In this document: in pieces, positions 1-6,548 of the stretch
How positions within the stretch are numbered: position 1 is the first letter of the stretch
Layout: each line of letters starts with the position of its first letter
Assembly: GCA_030146365.1 (NCBI GenBank)
Contig: JASLBU010000026.1
Coordinates: 1-23,235, forward strand
DNA length: 23,235 nt
Reading direction: 5' to 3'
From: Candidatus Limnocylindria bacterium
GTDB lineage: Bacteria > Chloroflexota > Limnocylindria > QHBO01
Notes under the pieces: model-generated
The model's database searches: none
The model's input: the letters and a program-made list of their open reading frames with translations, nothing else
What the model was told of the DNA's origin: nothing
Translations under genes and position numbers: made by a program

Positions 1-1113
1 CTCGATCTGCACCACCAGGTCGATGGCGCCCATGTCGATCCCCAGCTCGAGGCTCGAGGTGGCGACCAGCGCCGGCAGCTGGCCCTGCTTCAGCTGCTCC
101 TCGATCTGGAGCCGCTGCTCGCGCGCCACGCTGCCGTGATGGGCGCGCACGAGCTCCTCGCCAGCCAGCTCGTTCAGGCGCTGCGCCAGGCGCTCCGCCA
201 GGCGGCGCGAGTTCACGAAGATCAGCGTGGACCGATGCGCCCGGATGAGCTCCAGCAGCCGGGGGTGGATGCTGGGCCAGATGGAGTGGCGTGCCTCCGG
301 CCCGGCAGCAGGGCCACCGGGCGCCTCGTCCACCTCCATCGCCTCGCCCATGCGGGCCATGTCGTCGACCGGGACGATGACCTCGAGGTCGAGCGTCTTG
401 CGCGCCCCGGCGTCGACGATCTCCACCTCGCGGTCGGCGCCCCCGAGGTAGCCGGCGATCGCCGAGAGCGGACGCTGGGTCGCCGAAAGGCCGATGCGCT
501 GCGGGTCGGCGTCGGCGAGATGGCTCAACCGTTCGAGGCTGAGCCCCAGGTGCGAGCCTCGCTTCGTTGCCGCGATGGCGTGCACCTCGTCGACGATCAC
601 GTGCTCCACCCCTCGCAGGATCTCGCGTGCCTGGCTGGTCAGCAGCAGGTACAGGGACTCCGGGGTCGTGACCAGGATGTCAGGGGGCGACTTCGCGATC
701 TGCCGCCGGACCTCTGCCGGCGTGTCGCCGGTGCGGCTGGCCACGGTGACCTCCGGCACCTCCACTCCCAGCCGCTGTGCGGTGCGCCGGATGCCCGCCA
801 GCGGCGCGCGGAGGTTCCGCTCGACGTCATACGTCAGGGCCTTGAGCGGGCTCACGTAAAGGACCCGCACGGTCGCCGTACCTGGCCGTGGCGTGGTCTG
901 CAGCCGATCGAGACACCAGAGGAACGCGGCGAGCGTCTTTCCGGACCCGGTCGGCGCATGGATCAGCGCATGGCGGCCGGCGCTGATGGCGGCCCATCCC
1001 AGCTCCTGTGCGCGGGTGGGCCCGGCGAAGGCCTCGTCGAACCAGGTTCGGGTGGCCTCGCTGAAGGGGGCGAGCGGGTCGGCGGCGGGCTTCTTCGGCC
1101 GGGTCGTGGTCAC
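1..1113 (-). CDS. lhr: Lhr-type DEAD/DEAH-box ATP-dependent helicase, N-terminal part (truncated by window edge)
   Basis: This is the N-terminal 371 residues of a superfamily-2 helicase; the rest lies beyond position 1. Visible motifs in order are a Q-like PTRAQ (31-35), Walker A APTGSGKT (52-59), the Lhr-typical SPLKAL followed by DVERNLRAPL (87-104), motif Ic TTPESL (148-153), Walker B DEVH (174-177), SAT (209-211), a motif IV-like stretch STLIFVNSRR, and motif V ATSSLELGID near the cut. Full Lhr proteins are about 1500 residues with a winged-helix C-terminal region, and family members unwind RNA:DNA or DNA in repair. The start is GTG at 1113, because an in-frame TAG lies only five codons upstream and no other start lies between. 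A TAGACT box sits 9 nt before the GTG. It lies 69 bp downstream of the ABC exporter genes on the same strand. The family call is secure; Lhr versus a close Lhr-like paralogue cannot be settled without the C-terminus. Confidence 0.93.
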   Translation of the reverse strand, partial: MTTTRPKKPAADPLAPFSEATRTWFDEAFAGPTRAQELGWAAISAGRHALIHAPTGSGKTLAAFLWCLDRLQTTPRPGTATVRVLYVSPLKALTYDVERNLRAPLAGIRRTAQRLGVEVPEVTVASRTGDTPAEVRRQIAKSPPDILVTTPESLYLLLTSQAREILRGVEHVIVDEVHAIAATKRGSHLGLSLERLSHLADADPQRIGLSATQRPLSAIAGYLGGADREVEIVDAGARKTLDLEVIVPVDDMARMGEAMEVDEAPGGPAAGPEARHSIWPSIHPRLLELIRAHRSTLIFVNSRRLAERLAQRLNELAGEELVRAHHGSVAREQRLQIEEQLKQGQLPALVATSSLELGIDMGAIDLVVQIE

Positions 1114-1122
1114 GGGCGACTC

Positions 1123-1128
1123 AGTCTA
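1123..1128 (-). promoter_or_regulatory. Putative -10 box (TAGACT) of the helicase gene
   Basis: TAGACT on the minus strand ends 9 nt before the GTG start of the helicase gene. It fits the TANNNT pattern seen before several genes here and predicts a leaderless or nearly leaderless transcript. No convincing -35 box is visible. Confidence 0.4.
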
Positions 1129-1182
1129 TCGGTCCTTCAGCCTCGCACCGATTCCTGCCATCCGGTGTCGCCTACGCGGCCG

Positions 1183-2292
1183 TCACTCCCACTTGAAGAG
1201 CCACACCGCCACGGCGAAGGTGATGACGGCCCACACGCCCATCCCGAGCAGCTGCGGGCCGAGGTCCACGAGGGTCGCACCTTCGTTCATCACGCCCCGC
1301 AACGCCTCGTTCACGTAGGTGAGCGGCATGAACTGCGTGACGTTCAGCAGCAGCTCCGGCATCGCGTCGCGGGGGAAGAAGACGCCCGACAGGAAGAGCA
1401 TCGGCAGGCTGATCAGATTGGCCACCGGCGCGGCCTGGTCCTCGTTCTTCGCCCAGCCGGCGACCGCAAAGCCGACCGCCAGGAAGATCAGCAGCGCAAG
1501 GCCGACGATCACGGCGAGGACCAGCCACGACCCGAACATCTGGAGGCCGAACCAGATGCCGATGCCGATGAGGATCGCCACCTGCACGTATCCGAGCACC
1601 AATCGGCTCGCGACCTGCGCCGACAGGAAGTACGCAGGCGATGTCGGCGTGGCGAACAGCCGCCGCAGCGCACCGGTCCGCTTCAGCTGCACGAAGCCGA
1701 AGGCGACGCCGAAGAGGCCGAGCTGCATCACCGTCATGCCGACGATGCCGGGCACCAGGAAGTCGATGTAGCCCAGGTCGCGCGACTCGACCGACTCGAA
1801 CGTGACCGGTGCGGTGAATCCGCCGGGAGGCGGTGGAGGGCCTCCGCCGGCCGTCGCGAGCGCCTGGCCGACCGCCTGCTGGAGCAATCCCTGCCCGACC
1901 TGCGACTGCGCCGGATCGGACGTGGAGGCGTAGGCCACGAGACCGGTCGCGGCGCCGGCCGTCGGATCGAAGCCTGGCGGGATGACGAGCACGAAGCCGC
2001 GGTTCCCCTCCTCGAGCTCGGCCAGCTCCGCGTCGCGCGCACCCTCGCTGATCTCGAGGTACTCGAACGCTCCGAGTCCCTCGACCAGGGCGGCGCTCCC
2101 GTCGCTGGCGGCCTCGTCCACCACGCCGAGCGACACGGTCGTCGACCCCTCGAAGTTCAGCACGCCGAAGATCAACATGATGATGAGCGGCAGGAAGAGG
2201 CTGAAGAACAGCGCCACGCGGTTGCGGACGAACATCTTCACGCTCGCGGCGAACAGGGCCCACCACAGCCCGAAGCGCCGGCCCATCGTCAC
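1183..2292 (-). CDS. ABC-2 type exporter permease
   Basis: A 369-residue membrane protein of the ABC-2 family, whose members form the channel of drug, lipid or polysaccharide exporters. It has a short cytoplasmic N-terminus, a first membrane segment at about 20-43 (RVALFFSLFLPLIIMLIFGV), a large extracytoplasmic domain to about residue 190 with a proline/glycine-rich patch (GGGPPPPPGGF), then about five membrane segments ending with VITFAVAVWLFKWE at the C-terminus. This one-TM, big loop, five-TM layout is typical of YhgE/DrrB-like permeases. Its ATG overlaps the stop of the upstream ATPase gene (ATGA at 2289-2292), so the two are translationally coupled and very likely form one transporter. 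The substrate cannot be read from the sequence. An alternative in-frame ATG lies two codons inside. Confidence 0.9.
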   Translation of the reverse strand: MTMGRRFGLWWALFAASVKMFVRNRVALFFSLFLPLIIMLIFGVLNFEGSTTVSLGVVDEAASDGSAALVEGLGAFEYLEISEGARDAELAELEEGNRGFVLVIPPGFDPTAGAATGLVAYASTSDPAQSQVGQGLLQQAVGQALATAGGGPPPPPGGFTAPVTFESVESRDLGYIDFLVPGIVGMTVMQLGLFGVAFGFVQLKRTGALRRLFATPTSPAYFLSAQVASRLVLGYVQVAILIGIGIWFGLQMFGSWLVLAVIVGLALLIFLAVGFAVAGWAKNEDQAAPVANLISLPMLFLSGVFFPRDAMPELLLNVTQFMPLTYVNEALRGVMNEGATLVDLGPQLLGMGVWAVITFAVAVWLFKWE

Positions 2293-3092
2293 TCGCCCTC
2301 ACGCAGCTCGTGGCCGGTCAGGTCGATGAACACGTCTTCAAGATTGGCCAGTCTCTCCACGCGCTCCTTCGTGAAGCCGCGGCCGACGAGCTGGTCGACG
2401 AGCGCCTGCGGCGTGTCGAGCGCGATGATGCGGCCCCCATCCATGATCGCGACCCGATCGCAGAGCTCTTCGGCCTCTTCCATGTAATGGGTCGTCAACA
2501 CCACGGTGTGCCCGCGATCGCGCAGCCTGCGGACCAGCGCCCACAGGTGTCGGCGGGCCTGCGGATCGAGCCCGGTCGTCGGCTCGTCCAGGAAGAGGAC
2601 GCGCGGCTCGTTCACGAGCGCCGAGGCGATGCTGAAGCGCTGCTTCTGGCCGCCCGACAGCGTCCGCACCTGGCTCCGCGCCTTGTCGGTCAGCTCGACC
2701 TCGGCCAGCAGCGCCATCGGGTCAACCGCCCTGCCGTACAGGCGCCCGAACAGGTCGAGCAGCTCGAGGAGGGTGAGCTCGTCGAAGAACGCCGATGCCT
2801 GGAGCTGGATGCCGATGCGCCGCTTGACCTCCCGCGGGTCGGCCCGGACGTCGACGCCATCGATCACCGCGCCGCCCTCGTCGATCGGGCGCATGCCCTC
2901 GATCATCTCGAGGGTGGTCGTCTTTCCGGCGCCGTTGGGCCCCAGAATGCCGAACACCTCTCCCTGGGCCACCTCGAAGCTGACGCCGTCGACGGCCACG
3001 AGGTCGCCGTAGCGCTTGCGGAGCTCGGTGACGACGATGATCGGCGTGCCGGGCGCGGCGGCGCCGGACCGGCTGAAGCTCGGGACGGTCAT
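2289..3092 (-). CDS. ABC-2 type exporter ATP-binding protein
   Basis: A 267-residue ABC ATPase, the energising subunit of the exporter whose permease follows. Motifs are Walker A GPNGAGKTT (51-59), a Q-loop in RIGIQLQASAFF, signature LSGGQKQR, Walker B VLFLDEPTTGLDP and H-loop TTHYMEEAEEL; all key residues are present. The C-terminal extension (LVGRGFTKERVERLANLEDVFIDLTG, given here only as a region) is typical of the DrrA/CcmA group. I prefer ATG 3092 because a TACGAT box ends exactly 7 nt upstream, the spacing seen at other starts here. Alternatives are ATG 3101 and ATG 3131; the latter has a weak GGGAG 10 nt upstream. The gene is divergent from the HTH-VOC gene at 3191. Confidence 0.92.
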   Translation of the reverse strand: MTVPSFSRSGAAAPGTPIIVVTELRKRYGDLVAVDGVSFEVAQGEVFGILGPNGAGKTTTLEMIEGMRPIDEGGAVIDGVDVRADPREVKRRIGIQLQASAFFDELTLLELLDLFGRLYGRAVDPMALLAEVELTDKARSQVRTLSGGQKQRFSIASALVNEPRVLFLDEPTTGLDPQARRHLWALVRRLRDRGHTVVLTTHYMEEAEELCDRVAIMDGGRIIALDTPQALVDQLVGRGFTKERVERLANLEDVFIDLTGHELREGE

Positions 3093-3099
3093 GGCCGCC

Positions 3100-3105
3100 A
3101 TCGTA
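3100..3105 (-). promoter_or_regulatory. Putative leaderless -10 box (TACGAT)
   Basis: TACGAT on the minus strand is followed by 7 nt and then the ATG at 3092 of the exporter ATPase. It supports this start over the two upstream in-frame ATGs, because those would lie inside or before the promoter. No clear -35 is seen. Confidence 0.45.
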
Positions 3106-3178
3106 GCCGAGCCCGCTCCGCGCCGGAGCATGGGGACACTGCTCCCGGGCGGGTAGGGTAATTCGCGGGGGACGGCGC

Positions 3179-3184
3179 TAGGCT
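3179..3184 (+). promoter_or_regulatory. Putative leaderless -10 box (TAGGCT)
   Basis: TAGGCT is followed by 6 nt (gccgat) and the ATG at 3191 of the HTH-VOC gene, leaving no room for a ribosome-binding site. The same hexamer precedes the genes starting at 5051 (-) and 9060 (+). No -35 box is evident. Confidence 0.5.
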
Positions 3185-3190
3185 GCCGAT

Positions 3191-3835
3191 ATGTCAGCTC
3201 GACGGGGCCGGGGAAGGCCAGCCCATCCGGACGTCCTGACGCCCGCGGAGTGGCAGGTGCTGGACTGGGTGCGCCATGGCGTCACGCGGCGAGAGATCGC
3301 CCGGCGCCGCGGCACCAGCCTGGACGCGGTGAAGTACCACCTCGCCAACATCACGGGCAAGCTCGGCCTCGGCGCCGGCGCGGAGCTTCGCCGATGGCCC
3401 GGCATCCCGGCCGACAGCCCCATCCATCACAGGAGCCACCATCCGATGTCAGACCCGATCAACGTCATGCGGCTCGGCCAGGTCTCGGTCCTGTGCCGCG
3501 ACGTGACGCGGACCGAGGAGTTCTACCGAGACACACTCGGCCTGCAGCACCTGTTCACCTTCGGTGACCTTGCCTTCTTCCAGGCCGGCGAGACCCGCAT
3601 CTTCGCCCGGGTGGTCGCGGACGAGGAGTGGCGGGCCGGCTCGATCCTCTACATGGTGGTCCCCGACATCCGGGCCGCCCACGCAGCCCTCGCCGACGCG
3701 GGCGTGACGCTCCAGGGAGCCCCGCACCGAATCCACACCCACGATGACGGGACCGAAGAGTGGATGGCGTTCTTCGAGGATCCGGACGGCAACACGCTGG
3801 CCTTCATGTCCACCGCGTCCCCCTCGCCGGCCTGA
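3191..3835 (+). CDS. LuxR-type HTH - VOC (glyoxalase/dioxygenase-like) fusion protein
   Basis: A 214-residue two-domain protein. Residues about 15-61 form a LuxR/NarL-type helix-turn-helix: LTPAEWQVLDWV, then REIARRRGTSLDAVKYHLANITGKLGL, matching the family pattern LTxxExxVL...EIAxxLxxSxxTVKxHLxxIxxKLG. A linker of about 25 residues rich in His/Pro/Arg (IHHRSHHP) follows. Residues about 91-207 are a VOC fold: VSVLCRDVTRTEEFYRDTLGL opening, DIRAAHAALADAGV helix, and closing FFEDPDGNTLAF, whose Glu196 sits at the usual metal-ligand position. Such a protein could be a one-component regulator that senses a small molecule through the VOC module; that role is inference. An in-frame ATG at 3446 (residue 86), preceded by AGGAG, could also yield the VOC domain alone. 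It converges on the glycosyltransferase gene with a single base between the stops. Confidence 0.85.
   Translation: MSARRGRGRPAHPDVLTPAEWQVLDWVRHGVTRREIARRRGTSLDAVKYHLANITGKLGLGAGAELRRWPGIPADSPIHHRSHHPMSDPINVMRLGQVSVLCRDVTRTEEFYRDTLGLQHLFTFGDLAFFQAGETRIFARVVADEEWRAGSILYMVVPDIRAAHAALADAGVTLQGAPHRIHTHDDGTEEWMAFFEDPDGNTLAFMSTASPSPA
3431..3435 (+). promoter_or_regulatory. Internal Shine-Dalgarno (AGGAG) before the VOC domain
   Basis: AGGAG lies 10 nt before an in-frame ATG (3446) that exactly opens the VOC domain (MSDPINVMRLGQ). The full-length start at 3191 has no ribosome-binding site, so this internal site may direct a separate VOC-only product of 129 residues. The alternative is that it is an accident or a relic of gene fusion. 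Confidence 0.35.
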
Positions 3836-3836
3836 G

Positions 3837-5051
3837 TCAGCCGGCGCGCAGCTCGATCACCGTGCGGTACAGGTCGGCCGTCTGCCGGGCGATCGCCTCC
3901 CATCCGAACCGCTCGACGGCCCGACGCCGAGCAGCCCGACCCATCACGTCACGGGTCACCGGATCGGCCATCAGCGCATTGATGGCGCCCGCCAGGTTCC
4001 GCTCGAAGCGGTCGGGGTCGACTGGCACCATCGGCTCGTCCAGGCGCAGCTCGACCGGCACGAGGAGGCCGGTCTCGCCGTCGACCACGACCTCCGGGAT
4101 GCCGCCGACGGCCGAGGCCACGACGGGCGTCTCGCAGGCGGCCGCCTCGAGGTTGATGATCCCGAACGGCTCGTAGACCGACGGGCAGCAGAACACCGCC
4201 GCGCGGCTGTAGAGCTGGCGCGCCTCTTCCTTCGTCACCATCTCGCCGATCCACACAACGTTGGGCCGAGCCCGCTGAGCCGCCCGGACGCCCTCCTGCA
4301 TCTCGCGCGCGATCTCCGGGGTGTCCGGCTGGCCGGCGCACAGCACGACGCCGATGCCCGGGTCGAGATGCTCGATCGCACGCACGAGATGGACGATGCC
4401 CTTCTGCCTGGTGATGCGCCCGACGAACAGGACGTAGGGCACCGCCGGGTCGACGCCGTGGCGCGCCAGGGCATCGGTCGCGCGGGCCGGGCGGTAGAAG
4501 TCGGGGTCGATCCCGTTGTGGATGACGTGCACGCGGGCCGGGTCGACGTCGAACAGGCGCAGGATGTCCTCCCGGGTGCCGTGGCTGACCGCCACGACCG
4601 CCTCGGCCGTCTCGATGGCCGTCCGCTCGATCCATGAGCTGATGTCGTAGCCGCCGCCGAGCTGCTCGCGTTTCCAGGGACGCAGCGGCTCCAGCGAATG
4701 CACCGTGAGCACCAGCGGGATGCCGTACGCGAGTCGGACCAGCAGCCCCGCAAGGTGCGTGTACCAGGTGTGCACGTGCACCACGTCGGCGGTGATGGGA
4801 TCGGCGACCATGCCGAGGTTCCGGGACAGCGCGGCGATCAGCGGTCGGAGGCGCTCGCGTGCCTCGGTGACGTCATGCGCTGCCGGATAGCCTCGGACCC
4901 GCCACCCGGCGTCCTCCTCGGATCGGCTGCCGAAGGTGCGGACGTCGAGGTCCAGCAACGGCCGCAGATGCCGCGAGAGCTCGTCCACGTGGACGCCCGC
5001 GCCGCCGTAGATCTCGGGCGGGTACTCGTTCGTCAGCAGGAGGGCGCGCAT
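3837..5051 (-). CDS. glgA: Glycogen synthase, Corynebacterium-type GT4 glycosyltransferase (GlgA/GlgM)
   Basis: A 404-residue GT-B glycosyltransferase of family GT4. The N-terminus NEYPPEIYGGAGVHVDEL (8-25) is the hallmark of the actinobacterial glycogen synthase group (TIGR02149 type). Further motifs are VHVHTWYTHLAG, the C-domain nucleotide site FVGRITRQKG with the Arg/Lys pair, and the retaining E-x7-E motif EPFGIINLE. Members use ADP-glucose either to extend alpha-1,4-glucan or, as mycobacterial GlgM, to make maltose-1-phosphate; sequence alone does not decide between these. It is cytoplasmic. It follows the response regulator gene by 9 bp on the same strand, but has its own TAGGCT box 6 nt before the ATG, so it may also be transcribed separately. 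A GH15 glucan-cleaving enzyme is encoded about 6 kb away. Confidence 0.88.
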   Translation of the reverse strand: MRALLLTNEYPPEIYGGAGVHVDELSRHLRPLLDLDVRTFGSRSEEDAGWRVRGYPAAHDVTEARERLRPLIAALSRNLGMVADPITADVVHVHTWYTHLAGLLVRLAYGIPLVLTVHSLEPLRPWKREQLGGGYDISSWIERTAIETAEAVVAVSHGTREDILRLFDVDPARVHVIHNGIDPDFYRPARATDALARHGVDPAVPYVLFVGRITRQKGIVHLVRAIEHLDPGIGVVLCAGQPDTPEIAREMQEGVRAAQRARPNVVWIGEMVTKEEARQLYSRAAVFCCPSVYEPFGIINLEAAACETPVVASAVGGIPEVVVDGETGLLVPVELRLDEPMVPVDPDRFERNLAGAINALMADPVTRDVMGRAARRRAVERFGWEAIARQTADLYRTVIELRAG

Positions 5052-5057
5052 GCGCCC

Positions 5058-5063
5058 AGCCTA
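5058..5063 (-). promoter_or_regulatory. Putative leaderless -10 box (TAGGCT) formed on a stop codon
   Basis: TAGGCT on the minus strand is followed by 6 nt and the ATG at 5051 of the glycogen synthase gene. Its first three bases are the TAG stop codon of the response regulator. The same arrangement recurs at 9047. Confidence 0.45.
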
Positions 5064-5522
5064 CCCCGCCCGGTCGTACGACTCGGAGCGGCCGATGGCC
5101 GCGGCGAAGAGCTGCTCGATCTGCCAGAGGTCGAACGGCTTGGAGACGACCGGTGCCCACCGGTTGATCTCCGCCTGGCGCGCCGGATGAGCGGCCGTGC
5201 AGACGATGAGGGGGACGTCGGCAAGGCGCGGATCCTCCCGAACCTCGCGGGCGAGATCACCTCCACGGCCGTCCGGCAGGTCGTCGTCAAGCACCAACAG
5301 GCTCGGCCTCTCGCTGCCAAGCGCGTTGCGCAGCGAGGCCAGGCGCGTGAAGCCGCGAGCCTCCCAGCCCGCGTCGAGGGCGATCTCCCGGAGCAGCTCC
5401 AGGGTCGCCACATCGTCATCGACGATGTAGAGGACCGGCGCGTGCCTGCCCTCCGTCCCCGGTACGGTGCCCACGTCGGTCACACCGTCCCGGTCCGGGA
5501 CGATGCTCAGTTGCCGCGCCAT
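5061..5522 (-). CDS. Single-domain response regulator (receiver only)
   Basis: A 153-residue protein with a short unstructured N-terminus (about 1-28) and one CheY-like receiver domain (29-143). The acidic pocket IVDDD (33-37), phospho-acceptor Asp79 in VLDDDLPDG, Thr109 in VCTAA and Lys128 in VSKPFD are all present, so it should be phosphorylatable. No DNA-binding or enzymatic output domain follows. No histidine kinase is encoded in the window. It is the first gene of a two-gene minus-strand unit with the glycogen synthase and is divergent from the ABC operon at 5604. The start at ATG 5522 has neither a clear ribosome-binding site nor a TANNNT box; a GTG start at about residue 13 is possible, and the receiver is complete either way. 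Confidence 0.85.
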   Translation of the reverse strand: MARQLSIVPDRDGVTDVGTVPGTEGRHAPVLYIVDDDVATLELLREIALDAGWEARGFTRLASLRNALGSERPSLLVLDDDLPDGRGGDLAREVREDPRLADVPLIVCTAAHPARQAEINRWAPVVSKPFDLWQIEQLFAAAIGRSESYDRAG

Positions 5523-5547
5523 GGCGCGCCGGGTGTGCAAATCGCGT

Positions 5548-5560
5548 GCCGTGCCACGGC
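5548..5560. promoter_or_regulatory. 13-bp dyad in the divergent intergenic region (possible operator)
   Basis: GCCGTG-C-CACGGC is a perfect 6-bp inverted repeat around one central base, placed in the 81-bp gap between the response regulator (start 5522, minus) and the ABC ATPase (start 5604, plus). Position and symmetry suit a dimeric regulator. Short GC-rich dyads also arise by chance. Confidence 0.3.
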
Positions 5561-5589
5561 CCGAGGCACCATGGCCGTCGATCCTTCCG

Positions 5590-5595
5590 TACACT
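5590..5595 (+). promoter_or_regulatory. Putative leaderless -10 box (TACACT)
   Basis: TACACT ends 8 nt before the ATG at 5604 of the first ABC ATPase. It fits the TANNNT pattern; no ribosome-binding site lies between and no convincing -35 is visible. Confidence 0.45.
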
Positions 5596-5603
5596 GCGGC
5601 TGC

Positions 5604-6548
5604 ATGCCCCTGATCAGCACCCGTGCGCTCACGAAGCGCTACCCCGGCGGCGTCACGGCGCTCGACGCGCTGTCGGTCGACATCGACGAGGGAGTGGTCG
5701 GACTGGTGGGCGCCAACGGTGCGGGGAAGAGCACGCTGATCAAGATCCTCCTCGGCCTGCTGCCGGCGACGTCCGGTGATGCGACCGTGCTCGACCTCGA
5801 CACCGCCCGCGAGGGCAGTCGCATCCGTGAGCTGGTGGGCTACATGCCGGAGCACGACAGCCTGCCGGCGGACGTCTCGGCGACGGAGTTCGTCGCGCAC
5901 ATGGCGCGCGTCTCTGGCCTTCCGTCAGGCGCAGCACGCGAGCGAACCGCCGACGTCCTGCGTCACGTGGGGCTGTACGAGGAGCGCTACCGTCCCATCG
6001 GCGGCTATTCCACCGGGATGAAGCAGCGAGTGAAGCTCGCCCAGGCGCTCGTCCACGACCCGCGGCTCCTCTTTCTCGACGAGCCGACCAACGGCCTAGA
6101 CCCGGCGGGGCGAGACGAGATGCTGGCCCTCATCGAGCGCATCGGCCGGGACTTCGGAATCACCGTCATCGTCGCCAGCCACCTGCTCGGCGAGATCGAG
6201 CGGGTCGCGGCCTGGCTGGTGGCCATCGACGCCGGCCGGCTGCTCCGCACGGCGCCGCTCGCGAGCTTCACGGAGCGGACCGGCCAGCTGCTGGTGGAGA
6301 CCGATGACGACGCCGGCCCGCTGGCCGCCCGGCTGTCCGGGCTGGGCCTGGCGGTCGAGGCCGCCGGCCGTACGCTGCTCGTCGACCTCTCCTCGGCGAC
6401 CGGTGGCGAGTACGCGCCGTACGACGCCGTCCGGGACGAGTCGGTCGCCCTTGGCCTGGCCCTGATCCGGATCGAGCACCGGCGCCACCAGCTCGAGGAC
6501 CTGTTCCGTGCCGGCGTCGACGGAGGTGAGGATGTCCGCGTCGCCTGA
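5604..6548 (+). CDS. ABC transporter ATP-binding protein (first of two, ABC-2 exporter operon)
   Basis: A 314-residue ABC ATPase of the NosF/CcmA-like group. Walker A is GANGAGKST (36-44), signature GYSTGMKQR (134-142), Walker B LLFLDEPTNGLDP, and H-loop ASHLL. The Q-loop position reads GYMPEHDSLP, with Glu in place of Gln; the partner ATPase at 7413 has the same change. The C-terminal 100 residues (TGQLLVETDDDAGPLAARLSG onward) form the small regulatory domain common in exporters of this type. It heads a four-gene run; the next permease starts inside its last codons (17-bp overlap). ATG 5604 is chosen because it is the natural N-terminus of the ABC fold and follows a TACACT box; the frame is open far upstream but carries no ABC-like sequence there. 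Confidence 0.93.
   Translation: MPLISTRALTKRYPGGVTALDALSVDIDEGVVGLVGANGAGKSTLIKILLGLLPATSGDATVLDLDTAREGSRIRELVGYMPEHDSLPADVSATEFVAHMARVSGLPSGAARERTADVLRHVGLYEERYRPIGGYSTGMKQRVKLAQALVHDPRLLFLDEPTNGLDPAGRDEMLALIERIGRDFGITVIVASHLLGEIERVAAWLVAIDAGRLLRTAPLASFTERTGQLLVETDDDAGPLAARLSGLGLAVEAAGRTLLVDLSSATGGEYAPYDAVRDESVALGLALIRIEHRRHQLEDLFRAGVDGGEDVRVA

Noticed and set aside
136..2487. A 783-codon open frame on the plus strand across the helicase and ABC genes
   Set aside because: It is antisense to two genes with clear motifs on the minus strand (Walker A, DEVH, ABC-2 permease). Its translation is low-complexity Arg/Asp/His/Gln-rich, as expected of an antisense frame in GC-rich DNA.
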